Assembly (NCBI GenBank): GCA_934045075.1
Contig: OW203736.1
Coordinates: forward strand, 3,454,591 to 3,518,590
Direction: 5' to 3'
Length of the DNA: 64,000 nt
Source of the DNA: Yponomeuta sedellus
Lineage: Eukaryota; Arthropoda; Insecta; Lepidoptera; Yponomeutidae
The notes beneath the pieces were generated by a model that searched no databases, was not told the DNA's origin, and worked only from the letters and a program-made list of their open reading frames with translations. Shown here piece after piece: positions 1 to 12,000 of the stretch. The position numbers and the translations under genes are program-made. How positions within the stretch are numbered: position 1 is the first letter of the stretch; the number at the start of each line of letters is the position of its first letter.

Positions 1-68
1 GGCACTGCCTTTATATCAGAAAGACATCTCTGTGTCAGTCAAAAAAACAGTCTTGATTTTGTACTATT

Positions 69-233
69 TTTATTTTTAATGCACTAACCCGTGCTATGGA
101 CAATTTAAAAACCTATTTAGAAGCTAAAAATTCCACCCATGCCGGGATTCGAACCCACGACCTCTGGCACGGATAGCCAGAGGTCGCGGTTCGAATCCCG
201 GCATGGGTGGAATTTTTAGCCTCTAAATACGTT
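69..233. repeat. Fold-back copy of tRNA-like SINE (family A)
   Basis: A minus-strand half of the tRNA-like repeat (B-box complement near 145-155) is joined to a plus-strand half (B box GGTTCGAATCC near 189-199). They meet at the anticodon-arm palindrome around 168-186, so the whole segment can fold back on itself. Both outer arms carry the family tail (AACCTATTTAGA on the left, its inverse on the right). Confidence 0.7.
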
Positions 234-639
234 TTTTTTAAGTCTAGTTTTTATTATTAAAATAAGACTATATTTTTGTGGGGTTCCAAAAAATACAAAA
301 ATCGGGTTACTGTTATAATAAAAATATATATTGTATTTCGTTTTTTAATTCATTTCAAAAAAGGATATAAATGCATGTTTACGTTATGGATCGAATATTG
401 ATCAGCGCTCCAAACATAAGGAGAAATGTCCAAGATGTGACGTCATACTTTGAGTCCGATTTGTATGGCGTGATTTTGTAGATATATAGAGATAGAAATT
501 CTTTATTTAACACAGAAATTATAACACGTTCATCGTGCCACGTGGTTGGAATGATTTTTCGACAGATCACTTTGTGAGACTTTGTCGCAGAGAAAATAAT
601 ACCACGTCAATTTATATTTTAACATTACCTCTCTATTAT

Positions 640-895
640 ATTATTTTTATTTTTAATGCACTAAATAGGTTTTTAAAATTGTCCTTAGCACGGGTGCTAA
701 GGACAATTTTAAAAACCTATTTAGGATTTATGTACGTAATACAGGGAATAGTGGAGAGGTTCGAAATTTCACTGATGCCGGTGGGTCGCCCATTAGCTCA
801 GTTGCAAAGAGCGCTGGCACGGATAGCCAGAGGTCGCGGGTTCGAATCCCGGCATGGGTGGAATTTTTAGCCTCTAAATAGGTTTTTAAAATTAC
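640..895 (+). repeat. tRNA-like SINE family A, plus a tail palindrome
   Basis: tRNA-like head at about 786-862 on the plus strand, with an A-box-like AGCTCAGTTG and B box GGTTCGAATCCC, an anticodon-like arm CTGGC/GCCAG, and the GAATTTTTAGCCTC tail. It is preceded by a perfect palindrome of the tail (about 663-724, centre CACGGGTGC). It is repeat-derived rather than a working tRNA gene: the loop lacks the usual U33 and the outer T-stem pair is mismatched. Confidence 0.7.
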
Positions 896-1109
896 GTCTC
901 TAATTATATTAAAATATTCCTCTTTACAACTTCACCATTGTTCACAGACAAGCTGAATGAAATCAAATATAGCTACTCCTATAGACAATACACAAATCTT
1001 TTTATAGTGTATTTTTGCGTATGTTACTTATAATCTATGTACATCTTATGCGTTAAGCCTAAAATCACAGGATTGTTGTGAAACTCGCCGACGCCATCCC
1101 AGATAGTTT

Positions 1110-1495
1110 AACTGTGTATGATCCCACTGCTGGCGCACGGGTCTCTTCTTGCATCGCAGGAAGATTAAGTCATACCCCACCACGGGGGCCAAGCCCGGGT
1201 AGGTGGAGGATTGTCAGACAGTAGCGGGCCTTACTAATAGAAGTTTTCAAGCCGCCCATAAAGCCTTTGACATGGTTTAACGACTGCCATTAAATAACAA
1301 GCAACACCAAGCTAAAGAAAGCATAAAGAAAACCAAGCTAAAGAAAACCAAGAAAGCACGGAAGCGCTCGGAAAAAATGGCACTAGCGGTAGTCACGGGA
1401 CGATCACTCATCCAGCACCTGACCGCGCCAGTTGTTGCTTAACTCAAGTGATTGATTCCAATCACTCGGTTCGACTAGGCCTAGCGCTTTCAGCT
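1110..1495 (-). repeat. 5S-derived SINE copy
   Basis: The 5S-like head (inverse of GTTAAGCAACAACAGGCGCGG) lies near 1425-1460 and the body ends near CCACTGCTGG. The middle contains a locally expanded AAGAAAACC stretch (1315-1365). Confidence 0.6.
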
Positions 1496-1499
1496 AATA

Positions 1500-2090
1500 T
1501 CATTCTCTTTTTATTAGAATCCCTGGAGTCTTCATTAGGGAGTCTAATATAGAAAGAAATGGTATGAAACAATCAGCCCATACTCATCCACTGCTGGAGA
1601 TAGGCCTCCCCTAAGGCTCGCCACTTCTTTCTGACCTCGTTATTCGTTATCAACCCTTGTTGTCTCCACTGCTGGGGCACGGGTCTCTTCCTGCATCTCG
1701 GCCGTTTCTGACCTAGGCCATCCTCATCCAGTAGCTGCCAGCACCAAGCCTCAGGTCGTCAGTCCAGTGAGCTGGTTGGCATCCTGTCCTGTTTGCCAGT
1801 CGACAATCTTTGCCCACTCCATCGACCACCGATTCTTCGGCAGATTTGACCAGCCCATTGCCACTCCAACTTGCTAATTCATATGAATATCCAAATTTTT
1901 GAGGTTCCGTTTTAGTTCGTCGCTGCTATGGCATCTGAAAAGATAGGAAAATCAAATGAGAACGATTTTTTTTCTTTCCAGTGTGTTACAAAATCTCCTC
2001 ATACATTCGTAAATGTGAGGTTCCAATGATCAATTCGTAGAACTTTCGTTACGGAGAAAACTTTGAGATGGCGAAAAAATATCAGCTGTT
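1500..2090. other. Gene-free stretch, fragmentary repeats
   Basis: Contains a second short CCACTGCTGGGGCACGGGTCTC fragment (about 1668-1700) and LINE-end-like CCACTGCTGG sequence near 1590. I see no exon or RNA gene here. It lies beyond the probable 3' end of the MTMR gene. Confidence 0.4.
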
Positions 2091-2093
2091 TCA

Positions 2094-2121
2094 TTTATTT
2101 TTCGCAAGGGCTAAATTTTTA
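2094..2121 (-). promoter_or_regulatory. Probable polyadenylation signals of the MTMR gene
   Basis: Two AATAAA hexamers read on the minus strand (TTTATT on the plus strand near 2094 and 2117). They lie just downstream of the minisatellite that follows the last MTMR exon. Position and orientation fit the 3' end of that transcript. No cleavage site can be confirmed from sequence alone. Confidence 0.45.
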
Positions 2122-2183
2122 TTTTAGTTCCGCGAGGGCTAACTTAAGAACGGGACAGCTGAGTGCGTGTTACTATGTACGTT

Positions 2184-2908
2184 CCAGGCGAGGGAGTGCC
2201 GCAGGTGTCACAGTGTACTGACCGGACGAGGCGGTGCCGCAGTGTACTGACCCGGCGAGGCGGTGCCGCAGTATACTGACCGGGCGAGGCGGTGCCGCAG
2301 TATACTGACCGGGCGAGGCGGTGCCGCAGTATACTGACCGGGCGAGGCGGTGCCGCAGTATACTGACCGGGCGAGGCGGTGCCGCAGTATACTGACCGGG
2401 CGAGGCGGTGCCGCACTATACTGACCGGGCGAGGCGGTGCCGCACTATACTGACCGGGCGAGGCGGTGCCGCAGTGTACTGACCGGGCGAGGCGGTGCCG
2501 CAGTGTACTGACCGGGCGAGGCGGTGCCGCAGTGTACTGACCGGGCGAGGCGGTGCCGCAGTGTACTGACCGGGCGAGGCGGTGCCGCAGTGTACTGACC
2601 GGGCGAGGCGGTGCCGCACTATACTGACCGGGCGAGGCGGTGCCGCAGTGTACTGACCGGGCGAGGCGGTGCCGCAGTGTACTGACCGGGCGAGGCGGTG
2701 CCGCAGTGTACTGACCGGGCGAGGCGGTGCCGCACTATACTGACCGGGCGAGGCGGTGCCGCACTATACTGACCGGGCGAGGCGGTGCCGCAGTGTACTG
2801 ACCGGGCGAGGCGGTGCCGCAGTGTACTGACCGGGCGAGGCGGTGCCGCAGTGTACTGACCGGGCGAGGCGGTGCCGCACTATACTGACCGGGCGAGGCG
2901 GTGCCGCA
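2184..2908. repeat. 29-bp minisatellite, about 24 copies, starting in MTMR last exon
   Basis: Unit core ACCGGGCGAGGCGGTGCCGC, period 29 bp, with the variants CAGTGTACTG, CAGTATACTG and CACTATACTG. The array begins inside the coding end of the FYVE exon: the first unit is the sequence encoding GTASPG. Read on the minus strand, every unit carries CCCG followed by GTCAGTA, a passable 5' splice site. Because 29 is not a multiple of three, read-through cycles all three frames until a TAG at 2735. Confidence 0.9.
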
Positions 2909-3013
2909 GGCGGCGCACAGCGGCGCCCGCCGCGGCGAGGCCAGCGCGGGCAGCGGCGCGCGGCGCGCCACGCAGCGCGTGCACAGCGCGCGGCCGCAGC
3001 CCCAGCAGTGGTG
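2735..3013 (-). CDS. Mtmr6: MTMR exon 16 (terminal): second half of FYVE finger
   Basis: Acceptor CGGCAG before CAC. Starts with [14 protein letters not shown] and continues to the last zinc pair LCAAC, giving cysteines 655, 658, 663, 666, 685 and 688 of the partial protein. The RR-HHC signature of PI3P-binding FYVE domains is partly kept (RK-HHC across the junction). After GTASPG the frame enters the 29-bp minisatellite and stops at 2735-2737. So the C-terminal tail would be minisatellite-encoded unless one of the many donors is used. The choice between terminal exon and further splicing is not settled. Poly(A) signals near 2100 favour the terminal reading. Confidence 0.8.
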   Translation of the reverse strand, partial: HHCWGCGRALCTRCVARRAPLPALASPRRAPLCAACGTASPGQYSAAPPRPVSTLRHRLARSVHCGTASPGQYTAAPPRPVSIVRHRLARSV

Positions 3014-6000
3014 CTGCCGACAAGCACTCATTTCAATACCCACGCCCTTAAGCCAAAGGAGACCCTACCCGGTTACCATAGCGCAGGAGAAGTGAACGTA
3101 TTGTATATAATTTATTTATTTCTTTATTTACTCTCTCGCTCAGTCACTCATTCACACTCCCTTACTCATTCACTGACTCATTCACACACTCACTGACTTA
3201 TTCATTCACTCACACTCACTCACTCACTGACCCACTCACGCACACACACACACTCCCTCACTCGCCCGCTCACTAACTCACTCCCTCATCTGTGGACAAG
3301 TAAATCAAGACCTACAAGATATGTTAGGGGTACATGGTCCCTATTCTACGGTTGCGCGTTGGTGTGCACGTTTGAAAAGGGAAGAACAACCACTTATGTA
3401 TAATGAAAGCATATCAGATGGAAGTATTAAGTATTCCAAGCTACCGTAAAACAATTGTATGATTTTTCGGCGTGAATGTTCATCGCAGTTTGTTACCTTT
3501 CTACTGAAATGCTCGAGGGGCGTGGAGCAACCGCATTCGGTGACGTTTTTGAGGCTGCGCCAGTCGAGGGCCACAGACATCGCTTCCTGCTGTAAGCCCG
3601 CCAGCGTCGGCGGCACCTGCGCGTCCACACGCTGGGGAATAAACGACACGCACAAGTTAGTATTTTAGGATTCCCTACCCACGGAATAAAATGGGACCCT
3701 ATTACTAAGATTCCTCTGTCCATCACTCTGTCACCGAGTGTTGCGTATGGCACCGTATACAGCAACACTAATAAATGTAGGTAAAATTAAACTTTTCATA
3801 TGGCAACATTGTGCGTCCCTTCTCTTCATGGATGGATTACACGCAAGTCGTTTATTTAAATAATCCAGGTATCACTATTTCCACGCGATCGAGCCAATTA
3901 AAAATCAAAGTCCACTGTTCACCGAGTAAGCAACAACAGGCGCGGTCAGGTGCAGGATAGGTGACCGTCCCGTGACTACCGCTAGTGGCATTTATCCGAG
4001 CGCTTCCGAGCTTCGCAAGGCACGTTATGCCGTTGGCGCCGGCTGTCATATAATAGCAGAGGTTAAGCTATGTCAGAGGCCTTATGGGCGGCTTGATAAC
4101 TTCTGACAGTAAGGCCCGCCACTGTCTTACAATCCTCCACCAACCCGGACTTGGCCTAAGTGGTGGAGTATGGCCTAACCTTCCTGCGATGCAGGAAAAG
4201 GCCCGTGCTGATCGGCCGGCCATGGCTGATCGAGACGCGAACTATTACCTCAGTGATGAGCGGTATCCGCTGCAGTTTGGCCGGCGCCCGCGCATCTTTC
4301 AGCGGGTGGTCGTGGTTCGCGCATTCCAGCTCCGAAAGGGACGCTCCGGATTCGTACAGCAGTCTGTGGAAGACCAGGTAGGGGGAGTGAGGGATTTTCT
4401 TTTTATTGTTTTCTAAATACTTCCCTAGTCGCTGGATAGATGGCGCTGAACTTGGTAAGTTACTGCAAGGTACGGAAAACCATACTACTTTTTTATTATT
4501 TTTCTTGGATTTTTGAGATCATAAAACTAAAGTTACATTATGTAAATAACAATATTTAGTCAATCAATGTTTATGAATCGTCTCAAATCGTAAGACACGG
4601 CTAGTAACGTAGTCAGTTCAGCGCCATCTACACACTTCTTGAGAACTACTTTTTTTTTAATACTCAAAAAGAAAAACTCCCCATTAGAAGGTTATGGAAG
4701 ACCAGCCCTCAGATTATGTAACGGTCCAGGCCCTAGAGTCTAATACTTACATAGTTTTAAAATAGAATGATATAAACACGACAATGGTTGATATTTGCCT
4801 CAATTTGGTAGTCTACAAGCCGTACAATGTCATTCCAGGAATATAACCCGCGCAAATTTAAGAGGCATCTCACGCGAAGAAGATCGAATCGCGCGAGACG
4901 CCGAGTTAAGTAGCACGGGCTATACCATTGCACTGCGGTTTGTTACTAGAAGTGTGAATGAAACGACGATTACCGGACTAATATGGCTGTATTAAACAGA
5001 GACTCACTCCCCTTGAAGCGGTGGCAGTACCGGCGGCTTCTTAGAAGGGAGGTCGTGGGTTCGAACCCAATGTACCAATGACTTTGTTTTCAAAGTTATG
5101 TATATTTGTGAAATTATCGTAGCAATTTTTTTTAATTAGCCATGGCTGTGTCCCACTGCTGGGCTAAGGCCTACCCTTCAGATTTCCACTTATCTTTATT
5201 TACGGCCAATGCTTCTTCTTCTTCAGGCTACATTAGTCCACTGCTGGACATAGCCCTCCCCAAATGAGCGCAAGGTAGTGCCATCATTAGGGGGTAATGC
5301 TCATAATCCCCACGCTGGGCATGCGGGTTGGGGATCGCAGTTTGGTAGAATTGTACTGCAAGCCAATGCTTCCCACCCAGGTAAATATTTGGTCAGGTCG
5401 TCACACCATCTCCGCCTTGGTCTGCCTCGTTGTCGGTAGCCATCGCACGGGACTCAATCAGTGACGATTTTCGCCCACCTTTCCGGCTCCATACTTCTGA
5501 CATGGTCAATATCGTAGCAATATCACTCGCTAACTGTGAAGGAAAACATCGCGAGGGAGCCCAAGTGTATGAAGTGTTGACATACCTCAGCGCTTGCTAC
5601 GTACAATTGACCAACTATGAGGCTAAGTATGGATATCTCAGGTCTAACTACAGTCTATTTATTCTTACTTGTCCAATTTAGTAAACAAGATTCTACCCTT
5701 AAAATGTGACTTTTTAGTCCAAAACTGCCATATTTCCATAAATGAAGTAACCTGGAACACTCTTTTAGATAACAAGCTGCCAATTTTATAAACATAGTTC
5801 ATGATAGTTCATGAATTTGCGATAAAATGTCTAGTTTAGGCATCTAATCTCAATTTTAAGAGTAGAATCTTGTTTACTAAATTGGACAAGTAAGAATAAA
5901 TAGACTGTAGTATAGGTATTCGTAGGTAAGTGAGCTCCTTTTAACTCCGTTCAGTCGTTACGGCATGATTAACAAACATAAAGATATTGTCGCGGTCCTA

Positions 6001-9000
6001 TCCCGAACCATCTAGAATAGAGCCTTCTGAATAGCGAAGAGTGAACTTCGAGCGAACATACCTGCGATACAAGCGATAACCTACGACCTCAGCGATACTA
6101 TTGGACTTCGATTGGACCTGCGATTTGGAATCTTCGTGTGGACTTCGTGTCGTGAAGACCTGCAGACCAGACCCTGCGTGAATAAATCCTAAGAAGTTGT
6201 CATTGGCGTAAGTTGTTACCTCCAGATCTAGAACCCTAGCCCGTAACAATATTAACATAACCCGTACTAACTTGTTGTCGATCTGCAGATCGGCGGTGTG
6301 ACTCTCAATCTGCACCAGATCGCCGCCGCCATGCTGGTAGTTGACGCTGGACTCCTTACTGCTTCCGCGGCGGCCCGATAGAAGACGCTTGAATGTAGCT
6401 ATGCGCTGGAAAAGGGGCAGACTGGTACTAACTGACACACTGCTAGGCTACAATTTAAATGTGGCTATGCCCTGGAAAAGGGACAGACTGGTACTAAATG
6501 ACAATATTTATGTACAATAAAGTGTTCTCTAACTTGTATAGAATCAGGTGTTACTTTGCGGAAATCCATAATAGCATTAAAAAGTTAAAATTACTTAGCT
6601 AAATTCCGCCAAATATCCCACAAAAACCATACGGTTAAAAACCTATTTAGAGGCTAAAAATTTCACCCATGCCGGGATTCGAACCCGCAACCTCTGGCTA
6701 TCCGTGCCAGTGCTCTACCAATTGAGCCAATGGGCGACTCACCGGCATCAGTGAAATTTCGAACCTCTTTACACTATTCTCTGTATTACGTACAGGCAGC
6801 GACATCTGGCTTAAGCAAATTGCATCACTTACAGCCCCGACCACACACTTTGCAGTCAGGTTTTTACATCGGAACGATATCACTGTACCCACACGATTAT
6901 AATATTTTTATTTTTAATGCACTAACCCGTGCTAAGGACAAATTTAAAAACCTATTTAGAGGCTAAAAATTCCACCCATGCCGGGATTCGAACCCGCAAC
7001 CTCTGGCTATCCGTGCCAGTGCTCTACCAATTGAGCCAATGGGCGACTCACCGGCATCAGTGAAATTTCTAACCTCTTTACACAACTCTAAATAGGTTTT
7101 TAAATTTGTCCTTAGCACGGGTTAGTGCATTAAAAATAAAAATATTATAACCATACGGTTAGTTAAAGCACCGCCCTCCCTCTTCTCGCCCACTTTTCAA
7201 GCAGAAGCAAGACACGAACACACCACCACCGACACCAATACTTGTGTGAGAAAACACGCGACGCGTTTCGCCTCTAACCTGTTCTCTATCTCGTATCTAT
7301 CTAAATGACACACTGCTGGGCTAACACTTAAATGTGACTATGCACTGGAAAATGGACATACTGCAGCTAACGGACACACTGCTAGGCTAACACTGCTCTT
7401 TTTTTTAATGGAGCTCACAAACATCCCGCTGGGCACAGGCCTTATCTCAGAGAGAAAGTACGAGCTTAATTCCGCTACAGAAGCAGCACTTGCGAGAGGC
7501 TTCACAGCGGCGGAGTACAGACTTATACACCAGCTTTACACACTGTTACACCAGCTGTATCGCCTGACGACGACGACGACGACACCAGCTGTATCTACGA
7601 GAGGTGGTCGGAGGGCAGCCTGAGTCCATTTGTACCTGCGAGAGGTAGCCTGAGTACATCTGTACCAGCGAGACGTAGTCTGAGTGCAGCCTGAGTACAT
7701 GTATACCTGCGAGAGGTAGCCTGAGTGCATTAATACCTGCGAGAGGTAGCCTGAGTGCATGAATACCTGCGAGAGGTAGTCTGAGTGCAGCCCGAGTACA
7801 TTAATACCTGCGAGAGGTAGCCCGAGTACATTAACACCTGCGAGAGGCAGCCCGAGTACATGAATACCTGCGAGAGGTAGCCCGAGTACATTAACACCTG
7901 CGAGAGGCAGCCCGAGTACATTAACACCTGCGAGGGGTAGCCCGAGTACATTAACACCTGCGAGAGGTAGCCCGAGTACATGAATACCTGCGAGAGGTAG
8001 TCTGAGTGCAGCCTGAGCGCGGCGCCGTGCTCGACGGCGGCGGCCAGCAGGTCAGCGAGCGGCTCCCGCGGGTGCACCCCGCTCTCGTGCCGGCAGTACA
8101 TGCCGCGCCAGAACCTGCGGGGTCAGTGAGCTAGTTAGACCTGAGATTTCCGCACTGAGGCCCGGTTTGTGAATGGAGAATTTCCCTAAGTAAATACTGG
8201 AGTAACGCTCTTTGCTGAGACAATTCGAAGAAACGGTTCCATAATAAAATCCCTGAAGATATATTAAGCATGCCTGAAACGCGATTCAAAAAATGTGTAA
8301 AGTACACTTTGTGCGAAAAGGGCTTCTATAGCATAAAGGATTATTAAGATGACAATAATGTCTGGAATTAAAGCCATTACAATGCATGAGTTCTATGTTT
8401 TAAAATAATTATGTATAAAATAATTATAAAAAAACTAAGTTTGGAGGTTTTTTGTCCATTTTTTCTCCAAAATGATCTAGATTTTGAAATGGACACCTAG
8501 TTTGAATTGTAACGTTCATTAAGCTGCAGCTTCTGCGCTACTTTGAATAAACCTTTTCATTTCATTAAAGTTACTTAGCGAAGTACTCAATTCAGAAATT
8601 GGCCCGTAGCTTCACGGTTGGGTCATTGTCCGTAGCCCTGCGGGGATTAGATGGTTAAACCTGAGATTTCCCCACTTAGCCTCACGGTTGGGCCATTGTA
8701 CTGTTATAGGATATTATTGAAAAGCCTTTTTAAAAAAAGGACAATTTATTACACGAAACACGAAATACAATAAAAATATTAAATTGGACTGGCGACCGGT
8801 TCTGAGGATGGATGTAGGCGAACTAACTGACTGGGGTGATGGCCGCTGAAGGCGGGCATATGCTGATCTGTCGATTCAGCAGTTCTAATTACCAGGGCAA
8901 GTTATAACAGCTCCCCCGAAAAGGAGTAAACTTAGGGGTTGAAGGTTAAGTTTACGTAATGGTCAAAATATTACTCAATAGTGATCTCTCAGTCGAGGAA

Positions 9001-12000
9001 GTGGAATAGCAACTTCGACAGGGTTAGCGACTTCTGGGTCATTTACGGTTTCTAGAGATTCAGGGTTTTCAATTGCTGAAATCGTATTCTGAATTTGAGG
9101 CAAGGGGTGGCGGCCAGTCTTACAATACATTTTAAAATAAGGCTAAGTACTAGGATTAACACGATAAGTATAACAACTATGGTGACACTATACTGATAAC
9201 CATATTTGACAATGTGTGGTTTTTCCACAATCTGACTCAAATCTTTCAAAATATTATTTCTTATATCTGTATTTGATTTTAAAGACAATAGGTCAATATT
9301 TTCTAATTTAGCAAATGGTATTTTAGAAGATACCCTTTCAAATTGATCTATATTACAGCAAGAGATATTAATTAGACTCACGTTAGGTTGAATTACATTG
9401 AGTTCAAGGTAATCGGTAGATTTCGGGTACAATGTTTTATCATTACTGTAACCAATGCAGTTTTTAGGCAAGGTAAGTATTCCAGTCCCAAATAAATCTA
9501 TTTCTTGCAACTGGGAATTTTCACAGTCAATTGTTAATTTACTATTTTCAGATTGGACATACAACCATTTATTACCATGTACAGTCTGCCAAATGTTTAT
9601 GTGGCCTTTCAGGAATTTGTAATCACATGATTCTGGTAGTTCTTTCAGCGTTTTGGTAAGAATTTCGGTTTCACAACATGGATTTGCTTTTACAGAGGTA
9701 GGGTTTACATTCTCACAAAGATAATTATTTTCAGACACCAGTTTGCAACCATCTAGGCTATTCAGACTACAGTAATGGGTCTTGTCCTTGGTTATTGCCA
9801 AATAGTTGTGAGTAGGTATGACAACAGCATATGATGTTGGATTTTGCGAGTTATAAGCCGCAGGGTAAGGCATACAGTGATATAAGTTGTACACATGATT
9901 GTCAACAAGCGGAATCAGTAATACAAATATAATCTTATTATCTATATAGTAACTTACAACACTAGATATGTTTAGTAACACGTTAATATTACCTAAATCT
10001 AAAGCAAATGGGAATTCACTGTGGCTCTTCAAGTGATGATAATTTTCTTTAAGTTCATTGAACAGCTGATTCGGTGTTATAACTGATAAATGTAAAACAT
10101 TTGTTTTACTGAACATAATTGAATTAATTATGTCTTCTAACTTAAAAGAGAGATTAAGTAGAGCTCCTTCTAAAGCATTTATAATATAGTTTAACCTAGT
10201 CTTAAATTCTAACTTATTACTTAAATTGGTCATCTTCAATGACAGATTTTCAATTGCGTCTCCTAAAATTGCTTCGTTTACAGTGACCGTTTTAAGTGTC
10301 TTAGTCCAATATTCTAAGCTTGATTGAGTGATAAGAATGTTTTCTCTCATTAACGAGGCCAGTTTCTTTTCGTCATTCTGGATTACATTAATTGCATCAT
10401 TATATCTTATGGCGTCACTTTCGTCTAGGGTGCCAAATATGTGTTTAAAAACAACGCCCACCGCTCCAAACCATGCGGTACGTTTGTTTCTAGCTGGTCC
10501 GTAGTGAGATATAGATTCATAGTCCTTCTCTAGGTCATAAAAACGGACAGACAACGGCTCCAATATATTATGGCACTCATTTTGTTCAAAAACATTGCTT
10601 TGTTGGCAAAAGAAACGGCATGTTCCAATAACGGTCTTCAAATTATTTATATGCTGATTTATGTATGATATATCAATCGGAATGACCACGCTTAGGTGTC
10701 CGTTAATAGTTTTAATAGATCCAATAGGGTCGAAGTAAATGCCTGAATTTTGAAGAACTGGTTTTACGAAATTCTGGATTGAAGATGATGCCCAGACGCT
10801 GAAACGTTAAATAGCTACACTTAGTTATGTGCAAGTTTAATTTGGTCATAATGATGTTTCACGTGACGTCTGTTTATAAGTAGGGTCAGTGTATTGTTAC
10901 CATTTATTTTAATTACTTTATATGGACCCTTCCAAACTGGGGACATGGCTTTTCGCAAACGCAAGTGATTTTTCAAATATACATAGTCACCAGCTTTGTA
11001 TTTGACAGCGCGTGTATGTCTGTCATAATAGCCTTTCGAAATTTCTTTAGATTTAAGGATGTTTTCCACGGCTTTTTCCCGGGAATACTTCAGTCTTTGT
11101 TGGAGGACCCTGACATACTCGGAATAAGTAGGACCGAGTTCTGCATCATAGATAGAATTTGGCAAGTAGGGTTTTTGACCAAATACCAATTCATAGGGGG
11201 AATAATTAGTAGTTGTGTGAATGCTCGTGTTGTAAGCAAGCATGGCTGAATAGACGTAACGAGGCCAATTATCTTGTAATTCATTTATATAAGATTTAAG
11301 ATATTCTTTCAAGGTCGAATGGCTTCTTTCTAGTGCCCCTTGCGTTTGTGGGTGATAAGGGGCAGACCAGGTCTGCTTAATTTTAAGAAATGAACAAGTT
11401 TGTTTGAACAGATCGGATGTGAAGTTGGTCCCTTGGTCAGTGACAATAGATATTGGTATACTAAACAGGGATATGAAGTGGACCAGACATTCACTCGTTT
11501 CTTCGGCTGTAACGCTTCTAATGGGGTATCCGATCGAGAATTTTGAAAGATCGTCCTGTATCGTCAGGATATACTTTAGTTTGGCTGTGCCGGACTCCGG
11601 AAGGGGGCCGACGACGTCAAGGGAAATCTTTTCAAAGGGTTTCGTAGCGGTGCTAGTTATTTGCATGGGTGCTTGATTGGTTTTTCTAAGAGCCTTGTTG
11701 GTTTGGCAAAGTTGACATTCTTTTACATATCTTTCGACATCGGAGCGCATTCCTTTCCAGTAATACTGTTCAGCTACGCGTTTGAACATTCTAGAAGATC
11801 CCAGATGTCCAGTGATGGGGATATTATGGTTTTCGAACAAGATTTTCTTGATTTCACTAGGAGCTGGGTAAATAATTTTGTTATGATAAACATTTACAAC
11901 AATGTTGGTATCATGAAAGAGATAGCTCAACATCATGTGGATTTTAAGAAAGGAATGTCTTTGAAATGGATCTTTAAAATCTGAAATTGCTATTGCGTTA

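Noticed and set aside
786..862. Functional tRNA gene
   Set aside because: Cloverleaf-like, but it lacks U33, has a mismatched T stem and belongs to a high-copy SINE family. The same applies to the heads at 44235, 46300-46730 and 57015.
2144..2619. Proteins rich in RHRLARSV repeats on the minus strand
   Set aside because: These are frames through the 29-bp minisatellite, without an own promoter or start context.
4084..4416. Plus-strand 110-codon ORF
   Set aside because: Antisense to MTMR exon 14 and to a 5S-derived SINE.
5998..6438. A 146-codon continuous gene on the minus strand
   Set aside because: It is MTMR exon 13 plus read-through into intron and the solo LTR; splice sites and phase explain the coding part.
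7730..8101. Stand-alone gene for a decapeptide-repeat protein
   Set aside because: Its first part is MTMR exon 12 and the rest is the intronic or alternative-donor array; there is no separate start.
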